A stretch of 64,000 bases of DNA from UBA8337 sp937907245. GTDB lineage: Bacteria > Pseudomonadota > Alphaproteobacteria > RS24. The notes under the pieces were generated by a model. It was not told where the DNA came from. It worked only from the letters and a program-made list of their open reading frames with translations, and searched no databases. The position numbers were made by a program, and so were the translations under genes. The stretch is taken from positions 1-64,000 of the forward strand of contig OZ244774.1 in assembly GCA_965219485.1 (NCBI GenBank). Reading direction: 5' to 3'. Below are positions 40,264-49,021 of this stretch, one piece after another (the stretch's first letter is position 1; the number at the start of each line of letters is the position of its first letter).

Positions 40264-40305
40264 AACGAAGCTATAAATTCCAGCCGTCTTTATAAAGGAA
40301 CTCGC

Positions 40306-41064
40306 ATGACCCAGACTTCTTCTTCCGGCGATACAAAGCGTCCTTCTGGCCGCTCCGCCAACCAGCTGCGCGCCGTCAGCCTTGAAACCAATGTATCCAA
40401 ACATGCGGAAGGTTCGTGCCTCGTGAAGTTTGGCGATACGCATGTGTTGTGCACCGCTTCCCTAGAAACCCGCGTGCCGCCTTGGTTGCGCGGTCAGGGT
40501 CGTGGTTGGGTGACGGCGGAATACGGCATGTTGCCTCGCTCAACTGGGTCGCGCATGCGCCGCGAAGCCAATGCGGGTAAGCAATCGGGCCGCACGCAAG
40601 AAATTCAGCGTTTGATTGGTCGCAGCCTGCGCGCCGTTGTTAACCTCGAAGCCTTGGGCGAAAATCAGATAAGCCTCGACTGCGATGTTATCCAAGCCGA
40701 TGGCGGCACGCGCACGGCGTCGATTACGGGCGCATGGGTCGCGCTTTATGTTTGCATCGAAAAAATGAAAACCGACGGTCTTATCTCGGGTGAGATTATG
40801 GGGGATGTCTTGCTAGATCAAGTGGCGGCCCTTTCTTGCGGTATCTATGAGGGTCTGCCTGTCGCGGACCTCGATTATGATGAAGATAGCGTGGCCGACA
40901 CGGATGGTAATTTCGTGATGACGGGCGCCGGTAAAATGGTGGAAATTCAAGCCACCGCCGAAGGCGCAGCCTTTGACGAAAATGAGTTTGCGCAAATCAT
41001 GAGCCTTGCCAAAAACGGCATTGCCGAATTGGTTGCCTTGCAGAAAAAAACCGTAGGTCTGTAG
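40306..41064 (+). CDS. rph: Ribonuclease PH
   Basis: A 252-residue phosphorolytic exoribonuclease that trims the 3' ends of tRNA precursors. RPSGRSANQLRAVSLETN starts the core after an extra 12 residues; GRGWVTAEYGMLPRSTGSRMRREA and GRTQEIQRLIGRSLRAVV are diagnostic; CDVIQADGGTRTASITGAWVAL follows. AAAGGAAC precedes the ATG. It diverges from grpE with a 223-bp gap that contains promoters for both. It is followed by rdgB five bases later. Confidence 0.96.
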   Translation: MTQTSSSGDTKRPSGRSANQLRAVSLETNVSKHAEGSCLVKFGDTHVLCTASLETRVPPWLRGQGRGWVTAEYGMLPRSTGSRMRREANAGKQSGRTQEIQRLIGRSLRAVVNLEALGENQISLDCDVIQADGGTRTASITGAWVALYVCIEKMKTDGLISGEIMGDVLLDQVAALSCGIYEGLPVADLDYDEDSVADTDGNFVMTGAGKMVEIQATAEGAAFDENEFAQIMSLAKNGIAELVALQKKTVGL

Positions 41065-41069
41065 TCCCC

Positions 41070-41708
41070 ATGGCGAGACGTTTCAGCGAAGACAAGCTCA
41101 TTGTCGCAAGCCACAATAAAGGCAAGCTGGTTGAGATAGCCGAGCTGCTGACGCGTTTCGATGTGGAAACAGTGGGGGCCGACGAATTGGGTCTGCCTGA
41201 ACCAGAAGAAACCGGCAAAACCTTTATCGCCAATGCAGAGCTTAAGGCGCTGGCCTCGGCCACGAAAGCGGGTCTGCCCGCCTTGGCCGATGACAGTGGT
41301 TTGGCGGTCGACGCGCTGGACGGCGCGCCGGGCATTTATTCGGCGCGTTGGGCACAAACCCCCACGGGGCGAGACTTTGATTTCGGCATGCATAAAATTG
41401 AAATGGCGATATCTCAAAAACAGAGCGGCGAAACCTCTCCGGTGCCACGCACGGCGCGGTTTGTTTGCGCCTTATCCTTGGCTTGGCCAGATGGCCATGT
41501 CGAAAGCTTTGAAGGCACGGTCGAAGGCACATTGGTTTGGCCCATGCGCGGCAAAAACGGCTTTGGCTATGACCCGATATTTTTGCCCTTGGGCGGCGAT
41601 TTAACCTTCGGCGAAATGGCGCCAGAGGCCAAACACGCCATGTCCCATCGCGCCGATGCGTTCACGCAATTGGTTGAGGCTTGTTTTGTCGACCACATTG
41701 CCCGCTAG
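41070..41708 (+). CDS. rdgB: dITP/XTP pyrophosphatase
   Basis: A 212-residue Ham1-family enzyme that removes deaminated purine triphosphates. IVASHNKGKLVEIAELL starts the fold, followed by TFIANAELKALASATKAGLPALADDSGLAVDAL with the metal-site acids, and GKNGFGYDPIFLP and SHRADAF near the end. The rph-rdgB-hemW order is a standard conserved operon. The start of hemW lies inside the last codons. Confidence 0.95.
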   Translation: MARRFSEDKLIVASHNKGKLVEIAELLTRFDVETVGADELGLPEPEETGKTFIANAELKALASATKAGLPALADDSGLAVDALDGAPGIYSARWAQTPTGRDFDFGMHKIEMAISQKQSGETSPVPRTARFVCALSLAWPDGHVESFEGTVEGTLVWPMRGKNGFGYDPIFLPLGGDLTFGEMAPEAKHAMSHRADAFTQLVEACFVDHIAR

Positions 41709-42876
41709 CCCTCTGTCTACCAAGGCCGATCTTCCGCCATTGGGGGTCTATGTGCATTGGCCGTTTTGCGCCGCCATTTGCCCCTATTGCGATTTCAATG
41801 TGCATCTTATGCATAAAGCCAAAGGCAGCCCTGCCGACTGGCTAAGCGCGTATCGCCAAGAGCTGGCTTATGCGCAAGGCTTGCGTCCGCAAGGCCCTGT
41901 CGAGACAGTGTTTTTTGGGGGCGGCACGCCGTCGCTTATGTCGCCGGATTTGGTTGCGGGCATTTTATCGGCCATGGATGAGATGTGGGGTTTGGCGCCT
42001 GACGCGGAAATAACCCTAGAGGCCAATCCAATGAGCGCGCCCGAACCGCATTTGAAAGCGTTGCGGGCGGCCGGCGTCACCCGACTGTCGTTGGGGGTGC
42101 AGGCTTTTGATGACACCGCCTTGAAGTTTCTCGGCCGCACCCATTCATCGCAAGATGCCCGCGTTGCTTTCGAGGCGGCGCAGCGTATTTTCCCGCGCGC
42201 TTCGTTTGATCTTATCTATGCGCGCCCAAACCAAACACCCGATGCTTGGGCCCGCGAGCTGTCGGCGGCTTTGGAGCTGGCGCCCCAACACATGTCGCTG
42301 TATCAGCTAACCATTGAGCCAGATACGTTGTTTTATAAGCACCAAGCGGCCGGCAAATTAACTTTGCCCGACGAAGATGCCGCCGCCGATATGTATGAGA
42401 TTACCCAAAGCCTATGCACCCGCGCGGGCTTGCCCGCCTATGAGATTTCCAATCACGCGGCACAGGGCCACGCCTGTCGGCACAATGTGGCGAGCTGGCA
42501 AGGCGGCGATTATTTGGGCATTGGGCCGGGTGCTCATGGCCGCGTTAGCAGCCTTGAAAAAGCGGCGCGCTTGTCGAGTGTAGCGCATCGCTCGCCGACG
42601 CAATGGCTGGCGCAAGTCGAGAAAGACGGTCACGGCTGGGCCGAGGAACAAGTGTTGGATGGCGAGAGTGTTGAAATGGAAGCGGTGCTTTTGGGCTTGC
42701 GCTTAGTCGAGGGAGTTGGCCTAGAGGCGCTGGCTGACCGCGGGGTTCATTTGGAGCCCGCGCGGGTAACGAGTTTGCGCGAGGCGGGCCTATTGTCTTC
42801 AGACACCACACGGCTGCAGGCCAGCCCGGCGGGGCGCCTGATTTTGGACCATCTTATTGGGCGGCTCTTGGCTTAG
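41686..42876 (+). CDS. hemW: HemW-like radical SAM heme chaperone
   Basis: A 396-residue radical-SAM protein formerly annotated as coproporphyrinogen III oxidase-like. The cluster motif is CAAICPYCDFN (CxxxCxxC), followed by ETVFFGGGTPSLM and ITLEANP. HemW binds heme and is thought to insert it into respiratory enzymes; it lacks features needed for HemN activity. The start appears to be TTG at 41686, with GAGG six bases upstream and overlapping rdgB; ATG at 41656 has no Shine-Dalgarno. It converges on the LpoA-like gene with a 23-bp tail overlap. Confidence 0.92.
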   Translation: MSTTLPASPLSTKADLPPLGVYVHWPFCAAICPYCDFNVHLMHKAKGSPADWLSAYRQELAYAQGLRPQGPVETVFFGGGTPSLMSPDLVAGILSAMDEMWGLAPDAEITLEANPMSAPEPHLKALRAAGVTRLSLGVQAFDDTALKFLGRTHSSQDARVAFEAAQRIFPRASFDLIYARPNQTPDAWARELSAALELAPQHMSLYQLTIEPDTLFYKHQAAGKLTLPDEDAAADMYEITQSLCTRAGLPAYEISNHAAQGHACRHNVASWQGGDYLGIGPGAHGRVSSLEKAARLSSVAHRSPTQWLAQVEKDGHGWAEEQVLDGESVEMEAVLLGLRLVEGVGLEALADRGVHLEPARVTSLREAGLLSSDTTRLQASPAGRLILDHLIGRLLA

Positions 42877-44536
42877 CCTGGGTCGCGAGCGAGCGCTCTA
42901 GCGCCTCATCCAATCCCGTCTCTTGCAAGGCGCCTTGTCGTTCGGCTTCCAGCTCCGCTTGCAGGGCGGCCAAAGCAATATCTGGGTTGTCTCGTTTCAA
43001 GGTCGCCGCCAAAGATAAGGCAGACCCTATGCGCCGGTCATGCTCTACGAAACTAGAAGGTTCGCGACTTACAATATTGGGCGCCCGTGCAGTAATTTCT
43101 TGCACCGCAAGGCCGCGCTCATTGAGGCCGCCTTGGCGCAATCGAACAATTCCATCAATGCCCTGAAAGCCATTGGCATTGGTCAGCATTTCGGTGCGAA
43201 AGGGTTGTTCGGGAGTGATGGCCGCCAAGCGAGCCGCGAGGCTGACGCCGTCATAGGCCATGGGTGCCAATCGCGGCGGCGCGGCGCCATATACGCGGTC
43301 GTAGCGAGCGGCAAAGCCGGCCCAGTTTTTCGGATTAGGGGCTGCATACCAACCGCCATGGAGCGGCGGCTCTTGCGACAGGCTTGGGTCATTCCACAAC
43401 GCCGTGCCGATGAATTTTACCCGTCGCGGGTCAATATCAAAATACGGCAGAAGTGGCGCCAGATTGCGCAAAGCCAAGCCGCCCTCGGGCATGAACACCG
43501 CATCATAGGGAATTTCTCCCAAGGTTTCGGTCAGCTTTAGCGCCTCATAGGCCGAAACCAATTCCGGCGCAATATTGCCTAGCCCTCTAAACAGAGCATC
43601 GACGTTTAACTCTTCTGGCGTTTCATCTGCGCCGCCGCCCGAGATGGCACGAGCTAGCACATCTGGCGGCGCCAGCGCCCGCCCCTCTTCAATTAGGCGG
43701 GCTATCTCTAGTTTATGAGCGGCCGTACGAGTATCGAAATGAGCCAAGCGCCGAACCGGATCGAACATGTCTTTGGCATCTGGCGGGTAGGTTTCGGTTT
43801 GCACGACCGTGCCGCCAAAGCGCGCTACCTCTCGCATAAAGCTCTGGTGAATGCGCTCCCCATAGGGCCCCTCAGGCACTAGGGCGCCGAACCGGGTAAG
43901 GCCTTGCGCGATCGCTTGCGAGACGATGCGGCTAATGTTTTGCTCGGGCAAAAAGCCGAGCAACCAAAGATTATTGGTGGCTGCGCTGCTGTCATTGGAA
44001 AAAGCTAAAGCAGGTATGTCGCGCCCTGCCAAAAGCGGCGCGATGGCTTTTACGGAAGAAGCAAAAAGCGGGCCAATAATAATGTCTGTGTCGGCGGCGA
44101 TGGCGGCCTTGGCAGCGTTTACCGCGCCAGCGGGCGTGCCCTTGGTGTCGTGCAGTCGCAAAACAAGGCTGCCCGTTTGGCTTGCAGATGCGGTTAGGCT
44201 TTGGTGGGCTTTACCGGTTTGGCCGGCATCGAAAAGGGCGAGCTGGGCCGCGTTATACAGATGGCTGCTGAGCTTGCGAATATTGTCACGCGCATCGCCA
44301 ACAGGCAATAAAACCGAAACGACTACGGCATTGCTGGCCCGTTTGGGCGCGGCGGGATAGAGACTTGTGTCGAAATCTATTTTTTCGCGAAAGGGATTTG
44401 GCGCGGCCTTGGGAGCATATTCGATTAAATGGGTCGCGGTCGCAGACGCGGGCGTTGGGGGCTCGCCGCCGCAGGCCGCTAGCAATAGCGCACTGGCTAG
44501 GCTCCAAGCCGTATACTGGGGGGTTTTGCGCGTCAT
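42854..44536 (-). CDS. LpoA-like penicillin-binding protein activator lipoprotein
   Basis: A 560-residue lipoprotein with a signal peptide ending in LLLAAC. The mature protein has a type I periplasmic-binding-protein fold: VVVSVLLPVGDARDNIRKLSSHLYNAAQLALFDAG, then DIIIGPLFASSVKAIAPLLAGRDIPALAFSND and LGFLPEQNISRIVSQAI, typical of the YraM/LpoA C-terminal domain. In E. coli LpoA activates PBP1A. The gene is divergent from rsmI-yraN, its usual neighbours, which supports the assignment. Its ATG at 44536 is preceded by a 12-bp tandem repeat. Confidence 0.87.
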   Translation of the reverse strand: MTRKTPQYTAWSLASALLLAACGGEPPTPASATATHLIEYAPKAAPNPFREKIDFDTSLYPAAPKRASNAVVVSVLLPVGDARDNIRKLSSHLYNAAQLALFDAGQTGKAHQSLTASASQTGSLVLRLHDTKGTPAGAVNAAKAAIAADTDIIIGPLFASSVKAIAPLLAGRDIPALAFSNDSSAATNNLWLLGFLPEQNISRIVSQAIAQGLTRFGALVPEGPYGERIHQSFMREVARFGGTVVQTETYPPDAKDMFDPVRRLAHFDTRTAAHKLEIARLIEEGRALAPPDVLARAISGGGADETPEELNVDALFRGLGNIAPELVSAYEALKLTETLGEIPYDAVFMPEGGLALRNLAPLLPYFDIDPRRVKFIGTALWNDPSLSQEPPLHGGWYAAPNPKNWAGFAARYDRVYGAAPPRLAPMAYDGVSLAARLAAITPEQPFRTEMLTNANGFQGIDGIVRLRQGGLNERGLAVQEITARAPNIVSREPSSFVEHDRRIGSALSLAATLKRDNPDIALAALQAELEAERQGALQETGLDEALERSLATQAKPRAAQ

Positions 44537-44539
44537 ACG

Positions 44540-44562
44540 TTTTGCTTTCGTTTTTGCTTTCG
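44540..44562. repeat. 12-bp tandem repeat upstream of the LpoA-like gene
   Basis: TTTTGCTTTCG occurs at 44540-44550 and 44552-44562 (period 12), directly before the ATG of the LpoA-like gene on the other strand, where it reads as CGAAAGCAAAA. Confidence 0.7.
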
Positions 44563-44613
44563 TTTCGTTGCTGGGGTTTTGCGGGGCCGCAAATCCATTT
44601 CAAAACTTTTTCT

Positions 44614-44660
44614 AAACCTATTTTTTCAAACCTACTTTTCCGAACCTGAGGCAAAACCTA
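44614..44660. repeat. Four degenerate AAACCTA-type repeats upstream of rsmI
   Basis: AAACCTA (44614-44620 and 44628-44634), GAACCTG (44642-44648) and AAACCTA (44654-44660) recur every 12-14 bp, separated by T- or C-rich spacers. They lie in the 270-bp gap between the LpoA-like gene and rsmI. I see nothing else recognisable in that gap. Confidence 0.6.
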
Positions 44661-44806
44661 TCTGCCTCGCGCGCTTAAGTAAAGCGAACGCGCGCCTATT
44701 TGCGCCTCTTAATGCAACACGCAAATGTGGCAGCAATGCGGACTGGCGCGCGCGATCTCGAGTGGATTTTTCTTGCCTTTGCGCGTGGCCTGCGGTTTCT
44801 AGGCAT

Positions 44807-45742
44807 ATGACACAAATTCAACCCGTAACCTTGGCCCCCGGGCTTTATATTGTTGCAACGCCTTTGGGCAATGCGCGCGACATTACTTTGCGCGCGCTAG
44901 ATGTGCTGGCCTCCGCCGAAGCTATTTTATGCGAGGACACCCGCGTGTCGGGCAAATTGACCACCCGCTACCAAATTGCTACCCGACGGATTGCCTATCA
45001 CGAACATAATGCCGAAGCCATGCGTCCAAAAATTCTGGCGCGGCTCGAAAAAGGCGAAGCCTTGGCCCTTATTTCAGATGCGGGCACGCCGCTTATCTCC
45101 GACCCTGGTATGCCCTTGGTGCGCGCGGCGCGCGAGGCCGGATATAATGTTTTCACCGTACCTGGGGCTTCGGCGCCGATTGCCGCTTTATCGATTTCTG
45201 GCATGGCCACCGACCGCTTTACCTTTGCCGGCTTCTTGCCCGTCAAACAGGGCGCGCGGCGTCGGGCCTTGGCCGAGCTGGGCAGCCAACCTGGCACATT
45301 GGCTTTATTTGAGAGCGCCAAGCGAGTGGGCGCCCTCATCGATGATATTGAGGCTGAGCTGGGCCCGCGCGATATTTGTGTGGCGCGCGAGCTGACCAAA
45401 AAGTTCGAAGAATTAATTTTTGGCACGCCAGAAATTTTGCGTGAAAAATTCGCTGAGATGCCCCCGCGCGGAGAATTAGTGGTGCTTATAGGGCCGGGCC
45501 TAAAACCTCAAATGCAGGCCGAGGATGTGGACGCTATGTTGGATGACGCTTTGGCCAGCATGAGCCGTCGAGATGCCGTGCAGGCGGTTGCAGAAATGAC
45601 CGGCCTAAAACGCAAAGAAATATATGCCCGAGCTTTAGCCCTTGGGGCGCCTGTTTCCGGCCAGACGAACAAGAACAATAATAATGATGAGCCAGAGAGC
45701 CATGAGCTAGAGAATGACCCAATTCCGCAAAAGCCCAAATAG
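44807..45742 (+). CDS. rsmI: 16S rRNA (cytidine-1402-2'-O)-methyltransferase
   Basis: A 311-residue SAM enzyme (YraL) modifying C1402 of 16S rRNA. GLYIVATPLGNARDITLRALDVLASAEAILCEDTRVSGKL is the family signature, followed by YHEHNA, ALISDAGTPLISDPG and VPGASAPIAALSISGM. The frame runs upstream to 44579 but those residues show no homology, so I take the ATG at 44807. The stop overlaps yraN by 29 bases. The C-terminus ends with an Asn/Glu-rich tail. Confidence 0.95.
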   Translation: MTQIQPVTLAPGLYIVATPLGNARDITLRALDVLASAEAILCEDTRVSGKLTTRYQIATRRIAYHEHNAEAMRPKILARLEKGEALALISDAGTPLISDPGMPLVRAAREAGYNVFTVPGASAPIAALSISGMATDRFTFAGFLPVKQGARRRALAELGSQPGTLALFESAKRVGALIDDIEAELGPRDICVARELTKKFEELIFGTPEILREKFAEMPPRGELVVLIGPGLKPQMQAEDVDAMLDDALASMSRRDAVQAVAEMTGLKRKEIYARALALGAPVSGQTNKNNNNDEPESHELENDPIPQKPK

Positions 45743-46103
45743 CGCAACTGCCAAATACAAGGCAGATAAGCGGGGAAGCCGCGCCGAGTTTTGGGCGTCG
45801 GTTGTGCTGCGTCTCAAAGGCTATCAAATTTTAAGGCGCAATTACCGTGTGCCCGTCGGCGAAATTGACCTGATTGCCCGCCGCGGCAAGGTTCTTGCCT
45901 TTGTCGAGGTTAAGTATCGAGCGCAGACGAGCGCGGCACAAACCGCGGCTCGCAACCAGCAGTGGCAACGTATAGAACGCGCCGCCAGTACATTTGTTGG
46001 CAGACATAGATCGCTGCAAGATAAACTGTGGCGGTTTGATGTTATGGCCTGTGCGCCGCGGGCGTGGCCCAAACATATTGAAGATGCGTGGCGCCCGCGC
46101 TAA
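45714..46103 (+). CDS. UPF0102 (YraN) family endonuclease-like protein
   Basis: A 129-residue protein of UPF0102, a restriction-endonuclease-like fold. The core reads RGSRAEFWASVVLRLKGYQILRRNYRVPVGEIDLIARRG followed by FVEVKYRAQ, giving the E-x(n)-D-x(n)-ExK constellation. The biological role is not established. It overlaps the rsmI 3' end by 29 bases and is followed by gshB. Confidence 0.92.
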   Translation: MTQFRKSPNSATAKYKADKRGSRAEFWASVVLRLKGYQILRRNYRVPVGEIDLIARRGKVLAFVEVKYRAQTSAAQTAARNQQWQRIERAASTFVGRHRSLQDKLWRFDVMACAPRAWPKHIEDAWRPR

Positions 46104-46146
46104 ACATAGGTCGTTCGCGTACGCGCGTCTGGTTTGGGAGCCTCTT

Positions 46147-47100
46147 ATGGCACATGGAAAAGCGTTGAAAATTGCGGTTCAAATGGATCCGATTGGCGAC
46201 ATTGATATTGTCGGCGATACCAGCTTTGCGCTGGCCTTAGAAGCACAAAGCCGCGGTCATTCGCTGTTTTATTATGAGCCCGATCGCTTAAGCCTGCGCG
46301 ACGGTCTAGTCACGGCCGCTATCCAGAGTTTAAAACTGGCCGATGTCAAAGGCGCGCATTTTGAGCTTGGCGAGCCTATCGTCACCGACTTGCGGGAGAT
46401 GGACGTTATTTTGATGCGCCAAGATCCACCGTTCGATATGCAATATATTTCCGCGACGCATTTTCTGGAGCGTTTGCAGCCAGATGTTTTAGTGGTCAAT
46501 GACCCGGCTTCGGTTCGCAATGCGCCGGAGAAAATTTTCCCCGTTGAATTTGATGGGCTTTTGCCGCCCACGCTAATGACCCGCGACCGCGCCGCTTTGG
46601 AAGCGTTTCGGGCAGAGTTTGGGGACGTTATTTTAAAGCCTTTATTTGGCAATGGTGGCGCGGGCGTGTTTCGTTTGCGCAAAGAAGATGAAAATTTCGG
46701 CTCGATGGTCGATATGTTTATGGCCGAGCGCGAACCGATTATCGCGCAACAATATTTGCCAGATGTGCGCGCCGGGGATAAGCGCGTGATTTTGGTAGAG
46801 GGCGAGGCAGTCGGGGCGCTCAACCGCGTGCCGGCACCGGGCGATGCGCGCGCCAATGTGCATGTGGGCGGCACACCAGAAGCAGCGGGCCTGAGCGAGC
46901 GCGATTATGAGATTGCCGCACAAATCGGCCCACGGCTAAAGCAAATGGGCATTATTTTTGCGGGCATTGATATTATCGGCAATTATTTGACCGAGATTAA
47001 TGTTACCTCGCCGACTTGCGTGCGCGAGATTAAAGCCTTCGGCGGGCCGGATATTGCAGCGATGATTTTGGATGCTATCGAGGCGCGGATTTCGCGCTAG
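46147..47100 (+). CDS. gshB: Glutathione synthetase
   Basis: A 317-residue ATP-grasp ligase joining gamma-glutamylcysteine and glycine. KIAVQMDPIGDIDIVGDTSFALALEAQ begins the fold; MRQDPPFDMQYI and NDPASVRNAPEKIF follow; the ATP-grasp core has VILKPLFGNGGAGVFR and the C-terminus FAGIDIIGNYLTEINVTSPTC. The ATG at 46147 has GGGAG upstream; the frame extends further without homology. It overlaps the next minus-strand gene by four bases. The neighbour order LpoA-like/rsmI/yraN/gshB is conserved in proteobacteria. Confidence 0.95.
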   Translation: MAHGKALKIAVQMDPIGDIDIVGDTSFALALEAQSRGHSLFYYEPDRLSLRDGLVTAAIQSLKLADVKGAHFELGEPIVTDLREMDVILMRQDPPFDMQYISATHFLERLQPDVLVVNDPASVRNAPEKIFPVEFDGLLPPTLMTRDRAALEAFRAEFGDVILKPLFGNGGAGVFRLRKEDENFGSMVDMFMAEREPIIAQQYLPDVRAGDKRVILVEGEAVGALNRVPAPGDARANVHVGGTPEAAGLSERDYEIAAQIGPRLKQMGIIFAGIDIIGNYLTEINVTSPTCVREIKAFGGPDIAAMILDAIEARISR

Positions 47101-47357
47101 CGCAATTTTGTATAAATATCTTGGCGCTCTAACGAGGCGGTAGAAATCGTGCGCACACGTCCGGTGGCTTCATTGGTCAGGCGGGCATGGGGCAAGTCAT
47201 TAAAGGTGGTTAGAGCCGTCACAGCCCATTTGCCGTGTTCGGGCTCTTGGCTGGCGCTATGAAGTTTCCCCAAAGAAATGGAAATTCGCGCTTTGCTTTT
47301 AGGAGATTCAAAGAAAACATCCCCAATCTCTACACTTACCCGTTTAGCTCTAAACAT
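47097..47357 (-). CDS. Uncharacterised small protein
   Basis: An 86-residue protein I do not recognise. It has an N-terminal beta-like segment (VSVEIGDVFFESP) and a central TTFNDLPHARLTNEATGRVRTISTASL, suggesting a small all-beta fold. No signal peptide or membrane helix. The ATG at 47357 is preceded by AAGGTG at good spacing, which supports that it is translated; a GTG or ATG further up would add non-conserved residues. It sits convergent to gshB and divergent from comM. Codon choice resembles the neighbours. Role unknown. Confidence 0.6.
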   Translation of the reverse strand: MFRAKRVSVEIGDVFFESPKSKARISISLGKLHSASQEPEHGKWAVTALTTFNDLPHARLTNEATGRVRTISTASLERQDIYTKLR

Positions 47358-47481
47358 AACACACCTTTGCAACCTCTTTTGTTTACACTTGCGAGTGTCT
47401 CCATGCAAGGCTTGGCTTGTGATGGCTAAGTTTAGCCCGTAAGCTTTTCAAACTCTTTCGCCAATCAAAAAAAGAAAAATC

Positions 47482-48990
47482 ATGGTTGCTCATATAAAAA
47501 CAATTGCCTTTCAAGGCGTCGAGGCTTTGCCAATTGATGTGCAGGTGCATTTAGCGCCGGGGCAAAATGCTTTTACGGTGGTTGGGCTTCCCGACAAATC
47601 TGTGGCGGAAAGCCGCGAGCGCGTGCGGGCTGCCCTCAGCGCCATGGGGCTGGCGCTGCCCTATGACCGCATCACAATTAATCTATCGCCCGCCGATTTG
47701 CCCAAAGAAGGCAGCCATTACGATATGCCGATAGCGCTCGGATTATTGGTGGCCATGGGGGTGTTGCCGCAAGACCACGTGAGCGATTTTTATGTCATGG
47801 GTGAACTTGGGCTGGATGGCGCCTGCATTGGAGTGCCTGGCGCCTTACCCACGGCTATGGCCGCCTTGGAGTTGGGCCTTGGGCTCATTTGTCCCGAACA
47901 ATGCGGGCCGGAAGCGGCGTGGTCTGGCTTGGCTGCACCAGATAAACCAGGCATTTTGGCGGCAGGGCATTTGTTAGATGTGCTCAATCATTTGCGGGGC
48001 ACAAAGCTTTTGTTGCCTCCCAAAACGCAACGCCAGACCGGCATCGCGCAGCATCCCGACATGGCTGACGTGCGCGGCCAGCCCCAAGCCCGCTTGGCTT
48101 TGGAGGTGGCGGCTTCTGGCGGTCATAACTTGCTGATGAACGGGCCACCCGGGGCTGGTAAGTCTATGTTGGCGGCGCGCTTGCCGGGGCTGCTACCCGA
48201 ATTACAATCACAAGAGCGCCTCGAGATATCGGTAATCGAAAGCCTATCTAGCCCGCGCGGCGGCATTCGCTTGGCCGACCAACGCCCGTTCCGCGCGCCG
48301 CATCATTCGGCCAGTATGGCGGCCCTTATTGGCGGAGGACGCCAAGCCAAACCGGGAGAAATTTCTTTGGCTCACTGTGGCGTTTTATTTCTCGACGAGC
48401 TGCCGGAGTTTTCGCGCCAAGCCCTAGATGCTCTGCGCCAACCTATTGAAACGGGTCGGGTGGAGGTGGCGCGGGCAGAAGCCCATGTTGCTTATAATGC
48501 TGACTTTCAATTGATTGCCGCCATGAACCCGTGCCGATGTGGCCATGCGGGCGATCCAGATTTGGCCTGCCATCGCTTACCGATATGTCGGCAGGAGTAT
48601 CTGAGTAAAGTCTCGGGGCCGCTGTTTGATAGGTTTGATATTCGTATCGATGTGCCGCCGGTTGCTTTGTCTAGCATGCTGTCGGAGGAGAAGGGCGAGC
48701 CCAGCTCAGCTATTATGGAGCGTGTGGCGGCCGCACAAAAGCGGCAATACCAGCGCCAAGATTGTTTAAATGTTCGCCTAGATGGAGACCGACTGCGCGA
48801 GTTGGCCAGTCCAGATACGGCCGGTCAAAAACTGCTCGATGCAATTATTGAAGATGGACGCATGACGGCGCGCGGCTTCAACCGAGTGTTGCGCGTTGCC
48901 CGCACGCTGGCAGATTTGCAAGCGCGTGAGTTATCCTCCGCGGCCGACATTGCCACCGCGCTGACGTGGCGCGGTGTGTCGCTTTCGTGA
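47482..48990 (+). CDS. comM: YifB/ComM family Mg-chelatase-like AAA ATPase
   Basis: A 502-residue protein of the YifB family; ComM promotes branch migration during natural transformation in some species. The N-terminal ComM domain contains VVGLPDKSVAESRERVRAAL and TINLSPADLPKEGSHYDMPIAL. The AAA core has GPPGAGKSM (Walker A), FLDELPEFSRQALDALRQPIE (Walker B) and MNPCRCGHAGD, and the C-terminus has TARGFNRVLRVARTLADL. Length matches the family. It converges on maeB. Confidence 0.94.
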   Translation: MVAHIKTIAFQGVEALPIDVQVHLAPGQNAFTVVGLPDKSVAESRERVRAALSAMGLALPYDRITINLSPADLPKEGSHYDMPIALGLLVAMGVLPQDHVSDFYVMGELGLDGACIGVPGALPTAMAALELGLGLICPEQCGPEAAWSGLAAPDKPGILAAGHLLDVLNHLRGTKLLLPPKTQRQTGIAQHPDMADVRGQPQARLALEVAASGGHNLLMNGPPGAGKSMLAARLPGLLPELQSQERLEISVIESLSSPRGGIRLADQRPFRAPHHSASMAALIGGGRQAKPGEISLAHCGVLFLDELPEFSRQALDALRQPIETGRVEVARAEAHVAYNADFQLIAAMNPCRCGHAGDPDLACHRLPICRQEYLSKVSGPLFDRFDIRIDVPPVALSSMLSEEKGEPSSAIMERVAAAQKRQYQRQDCLNVRLDGDRLRELASPDTAGQKLLDAIIEDGRMTARGFNRVLRVARTLADLQARELSSAADIATALTWRGVSLS

Positions 48991-49021
48991 AACCGAGCTA
49001 TATTTTTACGCACTATTTCAG

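Noticed and set aside
40083..40305. CIRCE operator before grpE
   Set aside because: No TTAGCACTC/GAGTGCTAA inverted repeat is visible; only a lone GAGTC occurs.
44579..44806. N-terminal extension of rsmI of 76 residues
   Set aside because: The extension covers a repeat-rich intergenic region, and homology begins only at the ATG at 44807.
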